Below the pieces are notes generated by a model that was not told the origin of the DNA, ran no database searches, and was given only the letters and a program-made list of their open reading frames with translations. Shown in pieces: positions 1 to 6,772 of a stretch of 10,626 bases of DNA. How positions within the stretch are numbered: position 1 is the first letter of the stretch; every line of letters starts with the position of its first letter. A program made the position numbers and the translations under genes. This DNA is from JBCDBY01 sp039182715 (lineage in GTDB: Bacteria; Planctomycetota; PLA2): contig JBCDBY010000151.1 in the NCBI GenBank assembly GCA_039182715.1, positions 1-10,626 on the forward strand. The letters are read 5' to 3'.

Positions 1-20
1 AGTCCTGATACCCTCCCGTC

Positions 21-27
21 GAGGAGG
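21..27 (+). promoter_or_regulatory. Shine-Dalgarno site that fixes the TTG start of the first gene
   Basis: GAGGAGG lies 8 bases before the TTG at 36. It is a near-perfect anti-16S match with ideal spacing, which supports TTG as the true start rather than a downstream codon. Only 20 bases of sequence precede it, so the operon promoter is outside the window or cannot be recognised. Confidence 0.8.
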
Positions 28-35
28 AACGCCGC

Positions 36-1643
36 TTGATCCGCGCCATTCGCACGCAGGTCTTCTGGTTCGTCGTCGCGCTCTGCATCCTGTTCGCCGT
101 GTTGCGCGGTCCGTGGCTCTGGGGGCTGGCCGTCACCGTCCCGCTGCTCGCACTCGGGATCTGGGACCTGTTCCAGACGCGCCACAATCTGTTGCGCAAC
201 TATCCGCTGGTCGGGCACCTGCGCTACCTCATCGAGGGCACCGGCGCGGAGATGCGTCAGTACGTCGTCGAATCCAACACGGAGGGCATGCCGTTCAACC
301 GGGACCAGCGCTCGCTCATCTACCAGCGCGCCAAGAACGTCACGGACAAGAAGCCGTTCGGCACCGAGTGCGATGTCTACGACGAGGGCTACGGCCTCCT
401 GGCCCACACCATGGCGCCCAAGCCGCTGGACCCCGATCCGGTCGCGAACTTCCGCGTGGACGTCGGCGCCCCCGGCACGCCCCATCCCTACTCCTGCTCC
501 GTCTACAACATCTCCGCGATGAGCTTCGGCTCGCTCTCCGGCCCCGCCATCGAGGCGCTCAACCGGGGCGCACGGGCCGGACGATTCGCACACATCACCG
601 GCGAGGGATCGATCTCCCGCTACCACCGCGAGGGCGACGGCGACCTCATCTGGCAGATCGGCACCGGCTACTTCGGCTGCCGTGCCGACGACGGCACCTT
701 CGACCCCGAGCAGTTCCGGCAACGGGCCGAGCGCGAGCAGGTGAAGATGATCGAGCTGAAGATCTCGCAGGGCGCCAAGCCGGGCCATGGCGGCATCCTG
801 CCGGGCTCGAAGGTGACGGAGGAGATTGCCGATGCGCGCGGAATTCCGGTCGGCAAGACCTGCGTCTCGCCCGCCTATCACACGGCGTTCGACACGCCCA
901 CCGGACTGCTCCAGTTCATTGCCCGGCTCCGCGAGCTCTCCGGCGGCAAGCCGGTCGGCTTCAAGCTCTGCATCGGCCGCCCGCACGAGTTCTATGCCAT
1001 CTGCAAGGCGATCCTGGAAACCGGCATCCTGCCCGACTTCATTACGGTGGACGGCGCCGAGGGCGGCACCGGCGCGGCGCCGATCGAGTTCTCCGACCAT
1101 CTCGGTCTGCCGCTGCGCGAGGCACTCCTTTTCGTGCGAAACGCGCTCGTCGGTTTGGACATCGATAAGGAGGTGCGGATCGCGGCGGCCGGCAAGCGGG
1201 TTTCAGCCTTCGACATCGCCCAGGCGCTGGCGCTCGGCGCCGACTGGTGCAACACCGCCCGCGGCTTCATGATGGCGATCGGCTGCATCCAGGCGCAGGC
1301 GTGCCACACCAACGAGTGCCCGGTCGGCGTCGCCACGCAGAACCCGCGCATGGCCCGCGCGATCCACGTGCCGTCGAAGGCGGAGCGCGTGCATCACTTT
1401 CACCGCAACACGCTGGAAGCGCTTGCGGAGGTCACCGCCGCCGCGGGGCTTTCGCATCCGCGCGAGTTCCATCCGCGATTGATCTACGAGCGCACCAGCC
1501 CGACCGAAGTCCGCAGCCTCGCCTCCATCTTCGATTTCTACGCGCCCGGCCAGCTTCGCGACGGGCGCGCCTGTACGCGCATGCAGCCCTACTGGGATGC
1601 GGCGCGCCCCGACACTTTTGCATCCTCCCAGGAGTGGATATGA
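36..1643 (+). CDS. Membrane-anchored FMN-binding glutamate synthase domain protein (YerD-like)
   Basis: This 535-residue protein consists of the FMN / 2-oxoglutarate half of glutamate synthase without the glutaminase domain. Residues 8-24 and 27-45 are hydrophobic and look like two membrane-spanning segments, so the catalytic part is probably tethered to the inner membrane. Glutamate-synthase signatures are intact: KISQGAKPGHGG at 242-253, VDGAEGGTGAAP at 338-349, and the cluster-binding cysteines C417, C423 and C428 (C-X5-C-X4-C followed by PVGVATQ), as for the 3Fe-4S cluster of GltS. Size and layout match stand-alone proteins such as Bacillus subtilis YerD, whose physiological reaction is to my knowledge not established. 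It may make glutamate from 2-oxoglutarate with ammonia from elsewhere, or may be another FMN oxidoreductase. The TTG start has a strong ribosome site. Its stop overlaps the next start (ATGA), so the two are translationally coupled. Family call is certain; substrate is not. Confidence 0.93.
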   Translation: MIRAIRTQVFWFVVALCILFAVLRGPWLWGLAVTVPLLALGIWDLFQTRHNLLRNYPLVGHLRYLIEGTGAEMRQYVVESNTEGMPFNRDQRSLIYQRAKNVTDKKPFGTECDVYDEGYGLLAHTMAPKPLDPDPVANFRVDVGAPGTPHPYSCSVYNISAMSFGSLSGPAIEALNRGARAGRFAHITGEGSISRYHREGDGDLIWQIGTGYFGCRADDGTFDPEQFRQRAEREQVKMIELKISQGAKPGHGGILPGSKVTEEIADARGIPVGKTCVSPAYHTAFDTPTGLLQFIARLRELSGGKPVGFKLCIGRPHEFYAICKAILETGILPDFITVDGAEGGTGAAPIEFSDHLGLPLREALLFVRNALVGLDIDKEVRIAAAGKRVSAFDIAQALALGADWCNTARGFMMAIGCIQAQACHTNECPVGVATQNPRMARAIHVPSKAERVHHFHRNTLEALAEVTAAAGLSHPREFHPRLIYERTSPTEVRSLASIFDFYAPGQLRDGRACTRMQPYWDAARPDTFASSQEWI

Positions 1644-3274
1644 ACGCTTCCGAACTGCTGGTTCGTTGTCTCGAGAACGAGGGCATCGACACGATCTTCG
1701 GCATTCCCGGCGAAGAGAACATCGATCTCATGGACGCGCTGCTCTACTCGAAGATCGAGTTCGTGCTGACGCGCCACGAGCAGGCCGCCGCCTTCATGGC
1801 GGACGTGCATGGCCGCCTGACCGGTGAGGCGGGCGTCTGCCTCGCGACGCTCGGCCCCGGCGCCTGCAATCTGATCACCGGCGTGGCCGACGCCAACATG
1901 GACCGCGCGCCGGTCATCGCGATCGCCGGCCAGGCGGACACCGGTCGCATGCACAAGGAGAGCCATCAGCATCTCGACCTGGTCGCGCTCTTCGACCCGG
2001 TCTCCAAGTACGCCGTGCAGGTGCGCACCCCGGAGATCGTGCCGGAGGTGATCCGCAAGGCGTTCAAGATGGCGCAGATGGAGAAGCCGGGCGTCTCCTT
2101 CATCGAGCTGCCGGAGAACGTCGCCGAGATGGTCGTCGAGGGCCTCGAGCCGCTGACGGTGCAGGCGCCGATGGAGCCCGACCCCGCCCCCGAGAAGGTG
2201 CGCCGTGCCGCCGAGATCATCTCCGCGGCGAAGTCACCGATCGTGCTCGCGGGCAACGGCGTGCTGCGCGGTCATGCGTCGAAGGAGCTCGTCGCGTTCG
2301 CCGAAAAGCTCAACATCCCGATTGCGACGACGTTCATGGCGAAGGGTGCGATCCCCGCCTCGCATCCGCTCAGCCTCGGCACGATCGGACTGCAGGCGAA
2401 GGACTACGTGAGCTCCGGTTTCGACGCCGCCGACGTGATCATCTGCGTCGGCTACGACATGGTCGAATACTCGCCGGAACGCTGGCACCCCACCAAGGAC
2501 CGCAAGATCCTCCACATCGACGTGAGCCCGGCGGAGGTGGACGAGCACTACATCGTCGCCGCCGGCGTGCTCGGCGGGATCGCGCGCTCGCTGCCGGCGA
2601 TCGCCGAACTCGTCCCCGCGCAGAGCAGCGTGAACATCGCGGAGCTCAAGAGCGTGATCCAGGAGGAGCTGGAGTCGCACGCCGAGGACGAAGCGTTCCC
2701 GGTCAAGCCGCAGAAGATCATCTGGGATCTCCGCCAGGTGCTCGACGACAAGGACATCGTGATCAGCGACGTCGGCGCGCACAAGATGTGGATGGCGCGT
2801 CTCTATCCCGCCGAGGCGCCCAATACCTGCATCATCTCGAACGGGTTCGCCTCGATGGGTATCGGCGTCCCGGGCGCGATCGCCGCCAAGCGCGCGTTCC
2901 CCGACCGCGTGGCGCTGACCGTCACCGGCGATGCCGGCTTCCTCATGAACGGACAGGAGCTCGAGACCGCGAAACGCATCGGCACGCCGATCATCGTGAT
3001 GATCTGGCGCGACGACAAGTACGGGCTGATCGAGTGGCACCAGCTGCGCAAGTTCGGGCGGCCGGCGCACATCGAGTTCTCCAACCCCGACTTCGTCGCG
3101 CTCGCGGAGAGTTTCGGCTGCAAGGGCTACCGGGTCGAGTCGGCGGGCGAGCTGCAGGACGTCCTGCGCCAGGCGATCGCCGACGACACGGTGGTCGTCA
3201 TCGACTGCCCGGTCGACTACTCCGAGAACATGAAGCTCACGCACAAGCTGGGACAACTGCAGTGCCGAAACTAG
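1640..3274 (+). CDS. Thiamine-diphosphate enzyme of the acetolactate synthase / 2-oxoacid decarboxylase superfamily
   Basis: The 544-residue protein has the full three-domain layout of this superfamily. The N-terminal pyrimidine-binding domain carries the activating glutamate E47 in RHEQAAAFMADVHGR. A central domain covers about residues 185-330. The C-terminal diphosphate-binding domain has GDAGF at 430-434, followed about 25 residues later by the metal-site region WRDDKYGL. The presence of E47 rules out glyoxylate carboligase. No small regulatory subunit (ilvN/ilvH) follows, which argues against anabolic acetohydroxyacid synthase. The N-terminal half (GIPGEEN, MADVHGR, ESHQHLDL) resembles, from memory, the cyanobacterial 2-oxoglutarate decarboxylase that was long annotated as acetolactate synthase. 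Catabolic acetolactate synthase is the main alternative. ATG at 1640 overlaps the previous stop by 4 bases and has AGGAG at 1630-1634. It is cotranscribed with the aldehyde dehydrogenase that follows, as expected if its product is an aldehyde. Confidence 0.9.
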   Translation: MNASELLVRCLENEGIDTIFGIPGEENIDLMDALLYSKIEFVLTRHEQAAAFMADVHGRLTGEAGVCLATLGPGACNLITGVADANMDRAPVIAIAGQADTGRMHKESHQHLDLVALFDPVSKYAVQVRTPEIVPEVIRKAFKMAQMEKPGVSFIELPENVAEMVVEGLEPLTVQAPMEPDPAPEKVRRAAEIISAAKSPIVLAGNGVLRGHASKELVAFAEKLNIPIATTFMAKGAIPASHPLSLGTIGLQAKDYVSSGFDAADVIICVGYDMVEYSPERWHPTKDRKILHIDVSPAEVDEHYIVAAGVLGGIARSLPAIAELVPAQSSVNIAELKSVIQEELESHAEDEAFPVKPQKIIWDLRQVLDDKDIVISDVGAHKMWMARLYPAEAPNTCIISNGFASMGIGVPGAIAAKRAFPDRVALTVTGDAGFLMNGQELETAKRIGTPIIVMIWRDDKYGLIEWHQLRKFGRPAHIEFSNPDFVALAESFGCKGYRVESAGELQDVLRQAIADDTVVVIDCPVDYSENMKLTHKLGQLQCRN

Positions 3275-4674
3275 AGATGCTGGTCCCGGGCGCGAGCCCG
3301 AACGGAACCCGCGAAGTCGTCGCGCCGTGGGACGGCACGGTCATCGCGGAGATCGAAACCGGGGGCGCGGAAGCGGTCGAGCGGGCGCTCGTCACCGCGA
3401 CGTCGCTCGGCGACCCGCTGCCGATCCACGAACGCGTCGCCATCCTGGAGCGCGCCGGCGCCCTCATGCGCGAGCGACGCGAGTCGTTGGCCGTCGAGGC
3501 GGCGCGCGAGGGCGGCAAGCCGCTGGTCGACTCGCTGGTCGAGGTCGATCGTGCGATCGACGGCGTCCGCCTCTGCGCCGAGGCGATCCGCACGCAGGCG
3601 GGCGGCGGCATCCCGATGGGCATCAACCCCGCGTCGAGCCACCGCATGGCGTATACGCGCTGGGAGCCGATTGGACCGGTCGTCGCCTACAGCGCCTTCA
3701 ACCATCCGCTCAATCTCATCGTCCACCAGGTCGGTCCGGCCGTGGCCGCCGGGTGTCCCACCATCGTCAAGCCGGCCGAGGCGACACCGATGAGCTGCTG
3801 GTCGTTCGTGCGCATCCTGCGCGAGGCGGGCCTGCCGCCGGAGTGGTGCCAGGCGATCCTGACTTCCGATCACGGCGTCGCGGGCCAGCTGTCCAGCGAT
3901 CCCCGCGTGGCGTTCTTCACGTTCATCGGCAGCGGTCGGGTCGGCTGGATGCTCCGTTCGCAGCTCGCGCCCGGCACCCGCTGCGCGCTGGAGCACGGGG
4001 GCGCCGCCCCGGTCGTCGTGCTCGACGACGCCGATCTCGACGACATGATCCCGCTGCTCGCGAAGGGCGGCTTCTATCACGCCGGCCAGGTCTGCGTCTC
4101 GGTGCAGCGCATCTTCGCCGCCCGCGGCATCGCGCCGACGGTCGCGGCGCGTCTCGCGGAGGCGGCCGAGGCGCTACAGGTCGGCGATCCGACGCTCCCG
4201 GACACGGACGTCGGACCGCTCATTCGTGAAGCGGAAGTCACGCGGGTGTCGGAGTGGGTATCCGCGTCCGGCGGCGCGGTCCGCGCGGGAGGCGCGCCAG
4301 TGACGACGCGCGCGTATGCGCCGACCGTGCTCTACGACCCTTCGCCCGACGCCAAGGTGAGCCACGAGGAGATCTTCGGGCCGGTCGTCTGCGTCTACCC
4401 CGTCGACGGACTCGACGAGGCCATCCGGCGATCCAACGACGTGCCGTACTCGTTCCAGGCGTCCGTGTTCGGCAAGGATCTCGACGCGATCCTGCGTGCG
4501 ACGCGGCGACTGCATGCGGCGGCCGTGATGGTCAACGACCACACGGCGTTCCGGGTCGACTGGATGCCGTTCGCCGGCCACCGGGAGTCCGGACTCGGCA
4601 TCGGCGGCATCGGCTACACGATGCGCGACATGCAGCAGGAGAAGATGGTGGTCATCCGCTCGGGAGAGCTTTGA
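3262..4674 (+). CDS. NAD(P)-dependent aldehyde dehydrogenase family protein
   Basis: This ALDH-superfamily enzyme has 470 residues from GTG 3262, close to the usual 450-500. It oxidises an aldehyde to the acid using NAD(P). The catalytic set is complete: N147 in SAFNHP (oxyanion hole), E244 in LEHGGAAP (general base; the common form is LELGG), and the nucleophile C278 in GQVCVSVQR. Cofactor-fold motifs include VKPAEATP near residues 170-177 and IGSGRVG. The start is uncertain. GTG 3262 overlaps the previous gene by 13 bases and has a weak GGGA 8 bases upstream; ATG 3277, two bases after the previous stop, gives 465 residues but has no clear ribosome site. Position directly after the ThDP enzyme suggests it consumes that enzyme's aldehyde product, possibly succinic semialdehyde. 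That substrate is inference; the sequence alone does not separate the ALDH subfamilies. Its last 23 bases overlap the end of the convergent hxlR-type gene. Confidence 0.92.
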   Translation: MPKLEMLVPGASPNGTREVVAPWDGTVIAEIETGGAEAVERALVTATSLGDPLPIHERVAILERAGALMRERRESLAVEAAREGGKPLVDSLVEVDRAIDGVRLCAEAIRTQAGGGIPMGINPASSHRMAYTRWEPIGPVVAYSAFNHPLNLIVHQVGPAVAAGCPTIVKPAEATPMSCWSFVRILREAGLPPEWCQAILTSDHGVAGQLSSDPRVAFFTFIGSGRVGWMLRSQLAPGTRCALEHGGAAPVVVLDDADLDDMIPLLAKGGFYHAGQVCVSVQRIFAARGIAPTVAARLAEAAEALQVGDPTLPDTDVGPLIREAEVTRVSEWVSASGGAVRAGGAPVTTRAYAPTVLYDPSPDAKVSHEEIFGPVVCVYPVDGLDEAIRRSNDVPYSFQASVFGKDLDAILRATRRLHAAAVMVNDHTAFRVDWMPFAGHRESGLGIGGIGYTMRDMQQEKMVVIRSGEL

Positions 4675-5008
4675 TCTCGGTGCCGTCGAGGTGACGCAGG
4701 CCCCACTGCGTGACCGCCTCGAGCAACGGGAGCATGGTCTCGCCGCGCTCCGTCAGTCGATAGCCGAAGCGGCCGGCATGGACCTTGGAGGGAACTTGCT
4801 TGATCAACCGGTGGTTGAGTAGCCGTTCCAGTCGCGAGGTCAGGATGTTGGTCGCGATCCGTTCTTCGGAGGCCGCGAATTCCTTGAAGTGCATCTTGCC
4901 CGAGAAGAGGTCGCGCAGGACGAGCAGCGTCCACTTGTCTCCGACCACGTCGAGCGTGCAGGCGATGGGACAGACCGAGCGGCGATTGGGCAACGGAGCG
5001 GTTTCCAC
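4652..5008 (-). CDS. HxlR-family winged-helix transcriptional regulator
   Basis: This 118-residue DNA-binding protein has the HxlR signature. It starts with a short tail and CPIACTLDVVGDKWTLLVLRDL (C13 to about residue 34), followed by the MHFKEF helix, the recognition region IATNILTSRLERL, and a wing ending in RFGYRLTERG. C13 sits where redox- and electrophile-sensing relatives such as YodB and HypR carry their reactive cysteine; C17 is a second nearby thiol. These proteins act as dimers on palindromic operators. The start is GTG at 5008; no other usual start codon exists before the upstream in-frame stop at 5041-5039. The gene is convergent with, and overlaps, the aldehyde dehydrogenase gene, so it may regulate that operon in response to an aldehyde or other electrophile, but nothing in the window proves this. 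A palindrome in its own promoter suggests autoregulation. Confidence 0.93.
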   Translation of the reverse strand: METAPLPNRRSVCPIACTLDVVGDKWTLLVLRDLFSGKMHFKEFAASEERIATNILTSRLERLLNHRLIKQVPSKVHAGRFGYRLTERGETMLPLLEAVTQWGLRHLDGTEIKALPSG

Positions 5009-5014
5009 ACCCCG

Positions 5015-5042
5015 ACGATAATGAGAACGGTTCTCAATTCAA
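5015..5042 (-). promoter_or_regulatory. Predicted promoter of the HxlR-type gene with palindromic operator in the spacer
   Basis: Read on the minus strand, a -35-like TTGAAT (5042-5037) and a -10-like TATCGT (5020-5015) are 16 bases apart. Each matches the sigma70 consensus at 4 of 6 positions. The spacer contains a perfect inverted repeat, TGAGAAC-C-GTTCTCA (5036-5022; central base G on the plus strand). The predicted transcription start falls at about 5008, the GTG itself, so the message could be leaderless. The palindrome is a candidate autoregulatory HxlR site. Its 7-1-7 form also resembles a Fur box (TGAGAAT-N-ATTCTCA) except for the two innermost arm bases. Confidence 0.5.
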
Positions 5043-5089
5043 GCGGATTCGCTCCCGACAGGCGGATTTTGCAACCCCGGGAGGGCACG

Positions 5090-5118
5090 AAAAAAGGGCC
5101 CGCGCCGCGCGCGGACCC
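5090..5118 (-). terminator. Intrinsic terminator downstream of tRNA-Asn
   Basis: On the minus strand, GGGTCCGC pairs with GCGGGCCC (one G-T wobble) around a short GC-rich loop, and the stem is followed directly by six T residues (5095-5090). It lies 9 bases beyond the encoded CCA end of the tRNA, so it ends the rpe-accD-tRNA transcription unit and insulates the hxlR-type gene. Confidence 0.85.
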
Positions 5119-5127
5119 TCATTCGGT

Positions 5128-5203
5128 TGGCTCCCCGAGTAGGACTCGAACCTACAACCTGCCGGTTAACAGCCGGACGCTCTACCAATTGAGCTATCGG
5201 GGA
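5128..5203 (-). tRNA. tRNA-Asn (anticodon GTT)
   Basis: The 76-base gene includes an encoded CCA end (5130-5128). The acceptor stem pairs TCCCCGA (5203-5197) with TCGGGGA (5138-5132), with G as discriminator. The D arm contains AGCTCAATTGGTAGAGC. The anticodon loop CTGTTAA is at 5172-5166, with GTT at 5170-5168. The T arm has the standard GGTTCGAGTCC. All conserved tRNA positions look normal. It is on the same strand as accD, 38 bases downstream of it, and is followed by an intrinsic terminator. Confidence 0.97.
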
Positions 5204-5217
5204 ATCGGGAAGAGCCG

Positions 5218-5245
5218 GTTATAGGAACTTCCATCGGCCGATCAA
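5218..5245 (-). promoter_or_regulatory. Predicted sigma70-type promoter of tRNA-Asn, overlapping the accD stop codon
   Basis: On the minus strand, TTGATC (5245-5240; 4 of 6 consensus) and TATAAC (5223-5218; 5 of 6) are separated by 16 bases. The expected start is near 5211, giving a leader of about 8 bases before the tRNA. The TGA stop of accD (5244-5242) lies within the -35 box. Confidence 0.6.
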
Positions 5246-6096
5246 GGTTCAGTGTTGACCGCTTCTTGCTCGGCCGCGGCCGGCGCGGGCGCGGGCGTCA
5301 TGTAGCGGAGAATCGAAGCGAGCTCCTGCTTCATGGTCGTCCGGGAGATGATCCGGTCGATGAAGCCGTGCTCCAGCAGGAACTCGGCGCGCTGGAAGCC
5401 TTCCGGAAGCTGCGTGCCGATGGTGGTCTGGATGACCCGCGGGCCGGCGAAGCCGATGAGCGCGTTGGGCTCGCCGACAATGACGTCGCCCAGCGCCGCA
5501 TAGGAGGCGATCACACCGCCCGTGCAGGGGTCGGCCAGCACGGAGACGTAGGGCAGCCCCTCCTCCCCCATGCGGGCGATCGCGGCGCTCGTCTTGGCCA
5601 TCTGCATCAGCGAAAGCGCGCCTTCGTGCATGCGCGCGCCGCCGCTCGTCGAGACGACGATGAGCGGCTTCTTCGCCTCGTACGCATGCTCGGCGGCGAC
5701 GGTCACGCGGGTGCCGACGACGACGCCCATGGAGCCGCCCACAAAGTGGAAGTCGAGCGCGCAGAAGGCGACCGGAATGCCGTCGAGGCTGCCGTACCCG
5801 GCGAGCGCAGCCTCGTCCATCCCGGACTTCTTCTGCGACCGTTCGATCGTGCCCTCGTAGCCCTGGAAGTCGAGCGCGTTCTGCGTCTTGAGATCCTGGC
5901 CCAGGACCTCGAAACTGCCCTCGTCGAGCAGCTGGTCGACGCGCTGCCGTGCGCTCACCTTGAAGTGGTGGCCGCACTCGGTGCAGACGTTGAAGTGCTC
6001 CTCGAGCACGCGCTTTTGCAGCATCGCCCCGCAGCTGGGGCACTTGAGCCAGAGCCCGCCGGGGATGTTCTTCTTCTTGCGGAAATTCCAGGCCAT
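5242..6096 (-). CDS. accD: Acetyl-CoA carboxylase carboxyltransferase subunit beta
   Basis: The 284-residue protein pairs with AccA to form the cytoplasmic carboxyltransferase that moves the carboxyl group from biotin to acetyl-CoA, giving malonyl-CoA for fatty acid synthesis. The N-terminal zinc ribbon is intact (C19, C22, C38, C41; CPSC...CTEC). The crotonase-fold body follows, with the family motifs SGGARMHEGALSLMQMAK, DPCTGGV and the GEPNALIGFAGPRVI region. Length is close to E. coli AccD (304). The start is ATG 6096, preceded by GGGAGG (6111-6106) at 9 bases; the open frame continues upstream, but only through the 3' part of rpe. rpe ends 4 bases before, so the two genes form an operon with the accD ribosome site inside rpe. 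Pairing with rpe rather than with the trp genes or folC is less usual for Proteobacteria. Confidence 0.97.
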   Translation of the reverse strand: MAWNFRKKKNIPGGLWLKCPSCGAMLQKRVLEEHFNVCTECGHHFKVSARQRVDQLLDEGSFEVLGQDLKTQNALDFQGYEGTIERSQKKSGMDEAALAGYGSLDGIPVAFCALDFHFVGGSMGVVVGTRVTVAAEHAYEAKKPLIVVSTSGGARMHEGALSLMQMAKTSAAIARMGEEGLPYVSVLADPCTGGVIASYAALGDVIVGEPNALIGFAGPRVIQTTIGTQLPEGFQRAEFLLEHGFIDRIISRTTMKQELASILRYMTPAPAPAAAEQEAVNTEP

Positions 6097-6100
6097 GACG

Positions 6101-6739
6101 CTAAGCCTCCCGGATCGCCCGGATCGCCGCCGCGCGGTCTTCCTGGTTGAAGACGGCGCTGCCGGCGACAAGCACGTTGGCGCCCGCCTCCTTGCAGGCC
6201 GCCGCCGTCGCGGGCGACACCCCGCCGTCCATCTCGATGTCGCGCTCGAACCCGTACGTCCCGCGCAGCGCCCGCACCTTGTCGAGCACCTCGGGGATGA
6301 AGGACTGCCCCGCGAACCCCGGAAAGACCGACATGACGAGCACCATGTGACAGCGCTCCAGCCAGGGCTCCAATCGAGCCACGTCGGTGTCCGGGTTGAT
6401 CACCAGGCCCGCCTTCGCGCCCTCCGCCTCGATCGCGTCGAAGGTGGCGCCGGGATCGACGGGCGCCTCGATGTGGAAGGTGACGATGTCGGAGCCCGCG
6501 GCCGCGAACTGCGGGCCGTAGGTGAGCGGATCCTCGATCATCAGGTGCGTATCGAGGGTGCGGTCGGTCAGCCGGCGAATCGCCTCCACGATGAACGGTC
6601 CGAACGTGAGATTGGGGACGAAATGCCCATCCATCACGTCGAGGTGAAGCCAGTCGGCTCCGCCCTCGACTACGCTGGCGATCTCGCTCTCGAGGTGGCC
6701 GAAGTCGGCGCTGAGCAGGGACGGCGCGATCTTGATCAA
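6101..6739 (-). CDS. rpe: Ribulose-phosphate 3-epimerase
   Basis: This 212-residue TIM-barrel enzyme interconverts D-ribulose 5-phosphate and D-xylulose 5-phosphate in the pentose phosphate and Calvin pathways. It shows IAPSLLSADF at the N-terminus, HLDVMDGHFVPN at 32-43, HLMIEDP at 65-71, the phosphate-loop region MSVFPGFAGQSF near 136-147, and EMDGGV at 169-174. The metal and acid-base residues H32, D34, H65 and D171 are all present. The loop has phenylalanine (F139) where asparagine is common, a variant I believe also occurs in other members. The start is inferred as TTG 6739, because family homology begins exactly there and the upstream frame is antisense to the divergent gene. No Shine-Dalgarno site precedes it. 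It is the first gene of rpe-accD. Confidence 0.96.
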   Translation of the reverse strand: MIKIAPSLLSADFGHLESEIASVVEGGADWLHLDVMDGHFVPNLTFGPFIVEAIRRLTDRTLDTHLMIEDPLTYGPQFAAAGSDIVTFHIEAPVDPGATFDAIEAEGAKAGLVINPDTDVARLEPWLERCHMVLVMSVFPGFAGQSFIPEVLDKVRALRGTYGFERDIEMDGGVSPATAAACKEAGANVLVAGSAVFNQEDRAAAIRAIREA

Positions 6740-6746
6740 GGGCGGA

Positions 6747-6752
6747 ATTGTA
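6747..6752 (-). promoter_or_regulatory. Candidate -10 element of the rpe promoter
   Basis: TACAAT on the minus strand (6752-6747) matches the -10 consensus at 5 of 6 positions. A poor -35 candidate, ACGACG (6774-6769), lies 16 bases upstream. The expected transcription start is about 6740, one base before the TTG, implying a leaderless or nearly leaderless rpe message. The whole rpe/6773-gene divergent gap is only 33 bases. Confidence 0.35.
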
Positions 6753-6772
6753 TAGGATCGGCTCCGCGCGTC

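Noticed and set aside
2234..3256. Long minus-strand open frame (340 codons) opposite the ThDP enzyme gene
   Set aside because: It is antisense to a gene with intact catalytic motifs, has low-complexity D/R/H-rich translation, and has no recognisable motif. Long antisense frames are expected at this GC content.
1640..3274. Assignment as anabolic acetohydroxyacid synthase (ilvB/ilvI) or glyoxylate carboligase (gcl)
   Set aside because: There is no small subunit gene downstream, and E47 is present where glyoxylate carboligase lacks the glutamate; a specific gene symbol is not justified.
3327..4229. Second plus-strand frame within the aldehyde dehydrogenase gene
   Set aside because: It is arginine-rich shadow translation, while the catalytic residues are in the other frame.
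5022..5036. Firm call of a Fur box
   Set aside because: The 7-1-7 form fits, but the innermost arm bases are C/G rather than T/A, and the adjacent HxlR regulator is an equally good ligand. Kept only as an alternative.
5266..6150. Plus-strand open frame opposite accD
   Set aside because: It is a shadow of accD codons with no family motif and no ribosome site; accD is unambiguous.
5888..6772. N-terminal extension of the 6773 gene to 443 residues
   Set aside because: The extension is antisense to rpe and accD and has shadow-like composition. A sensible membrane-segment N-terminus begins at GTG 6773.
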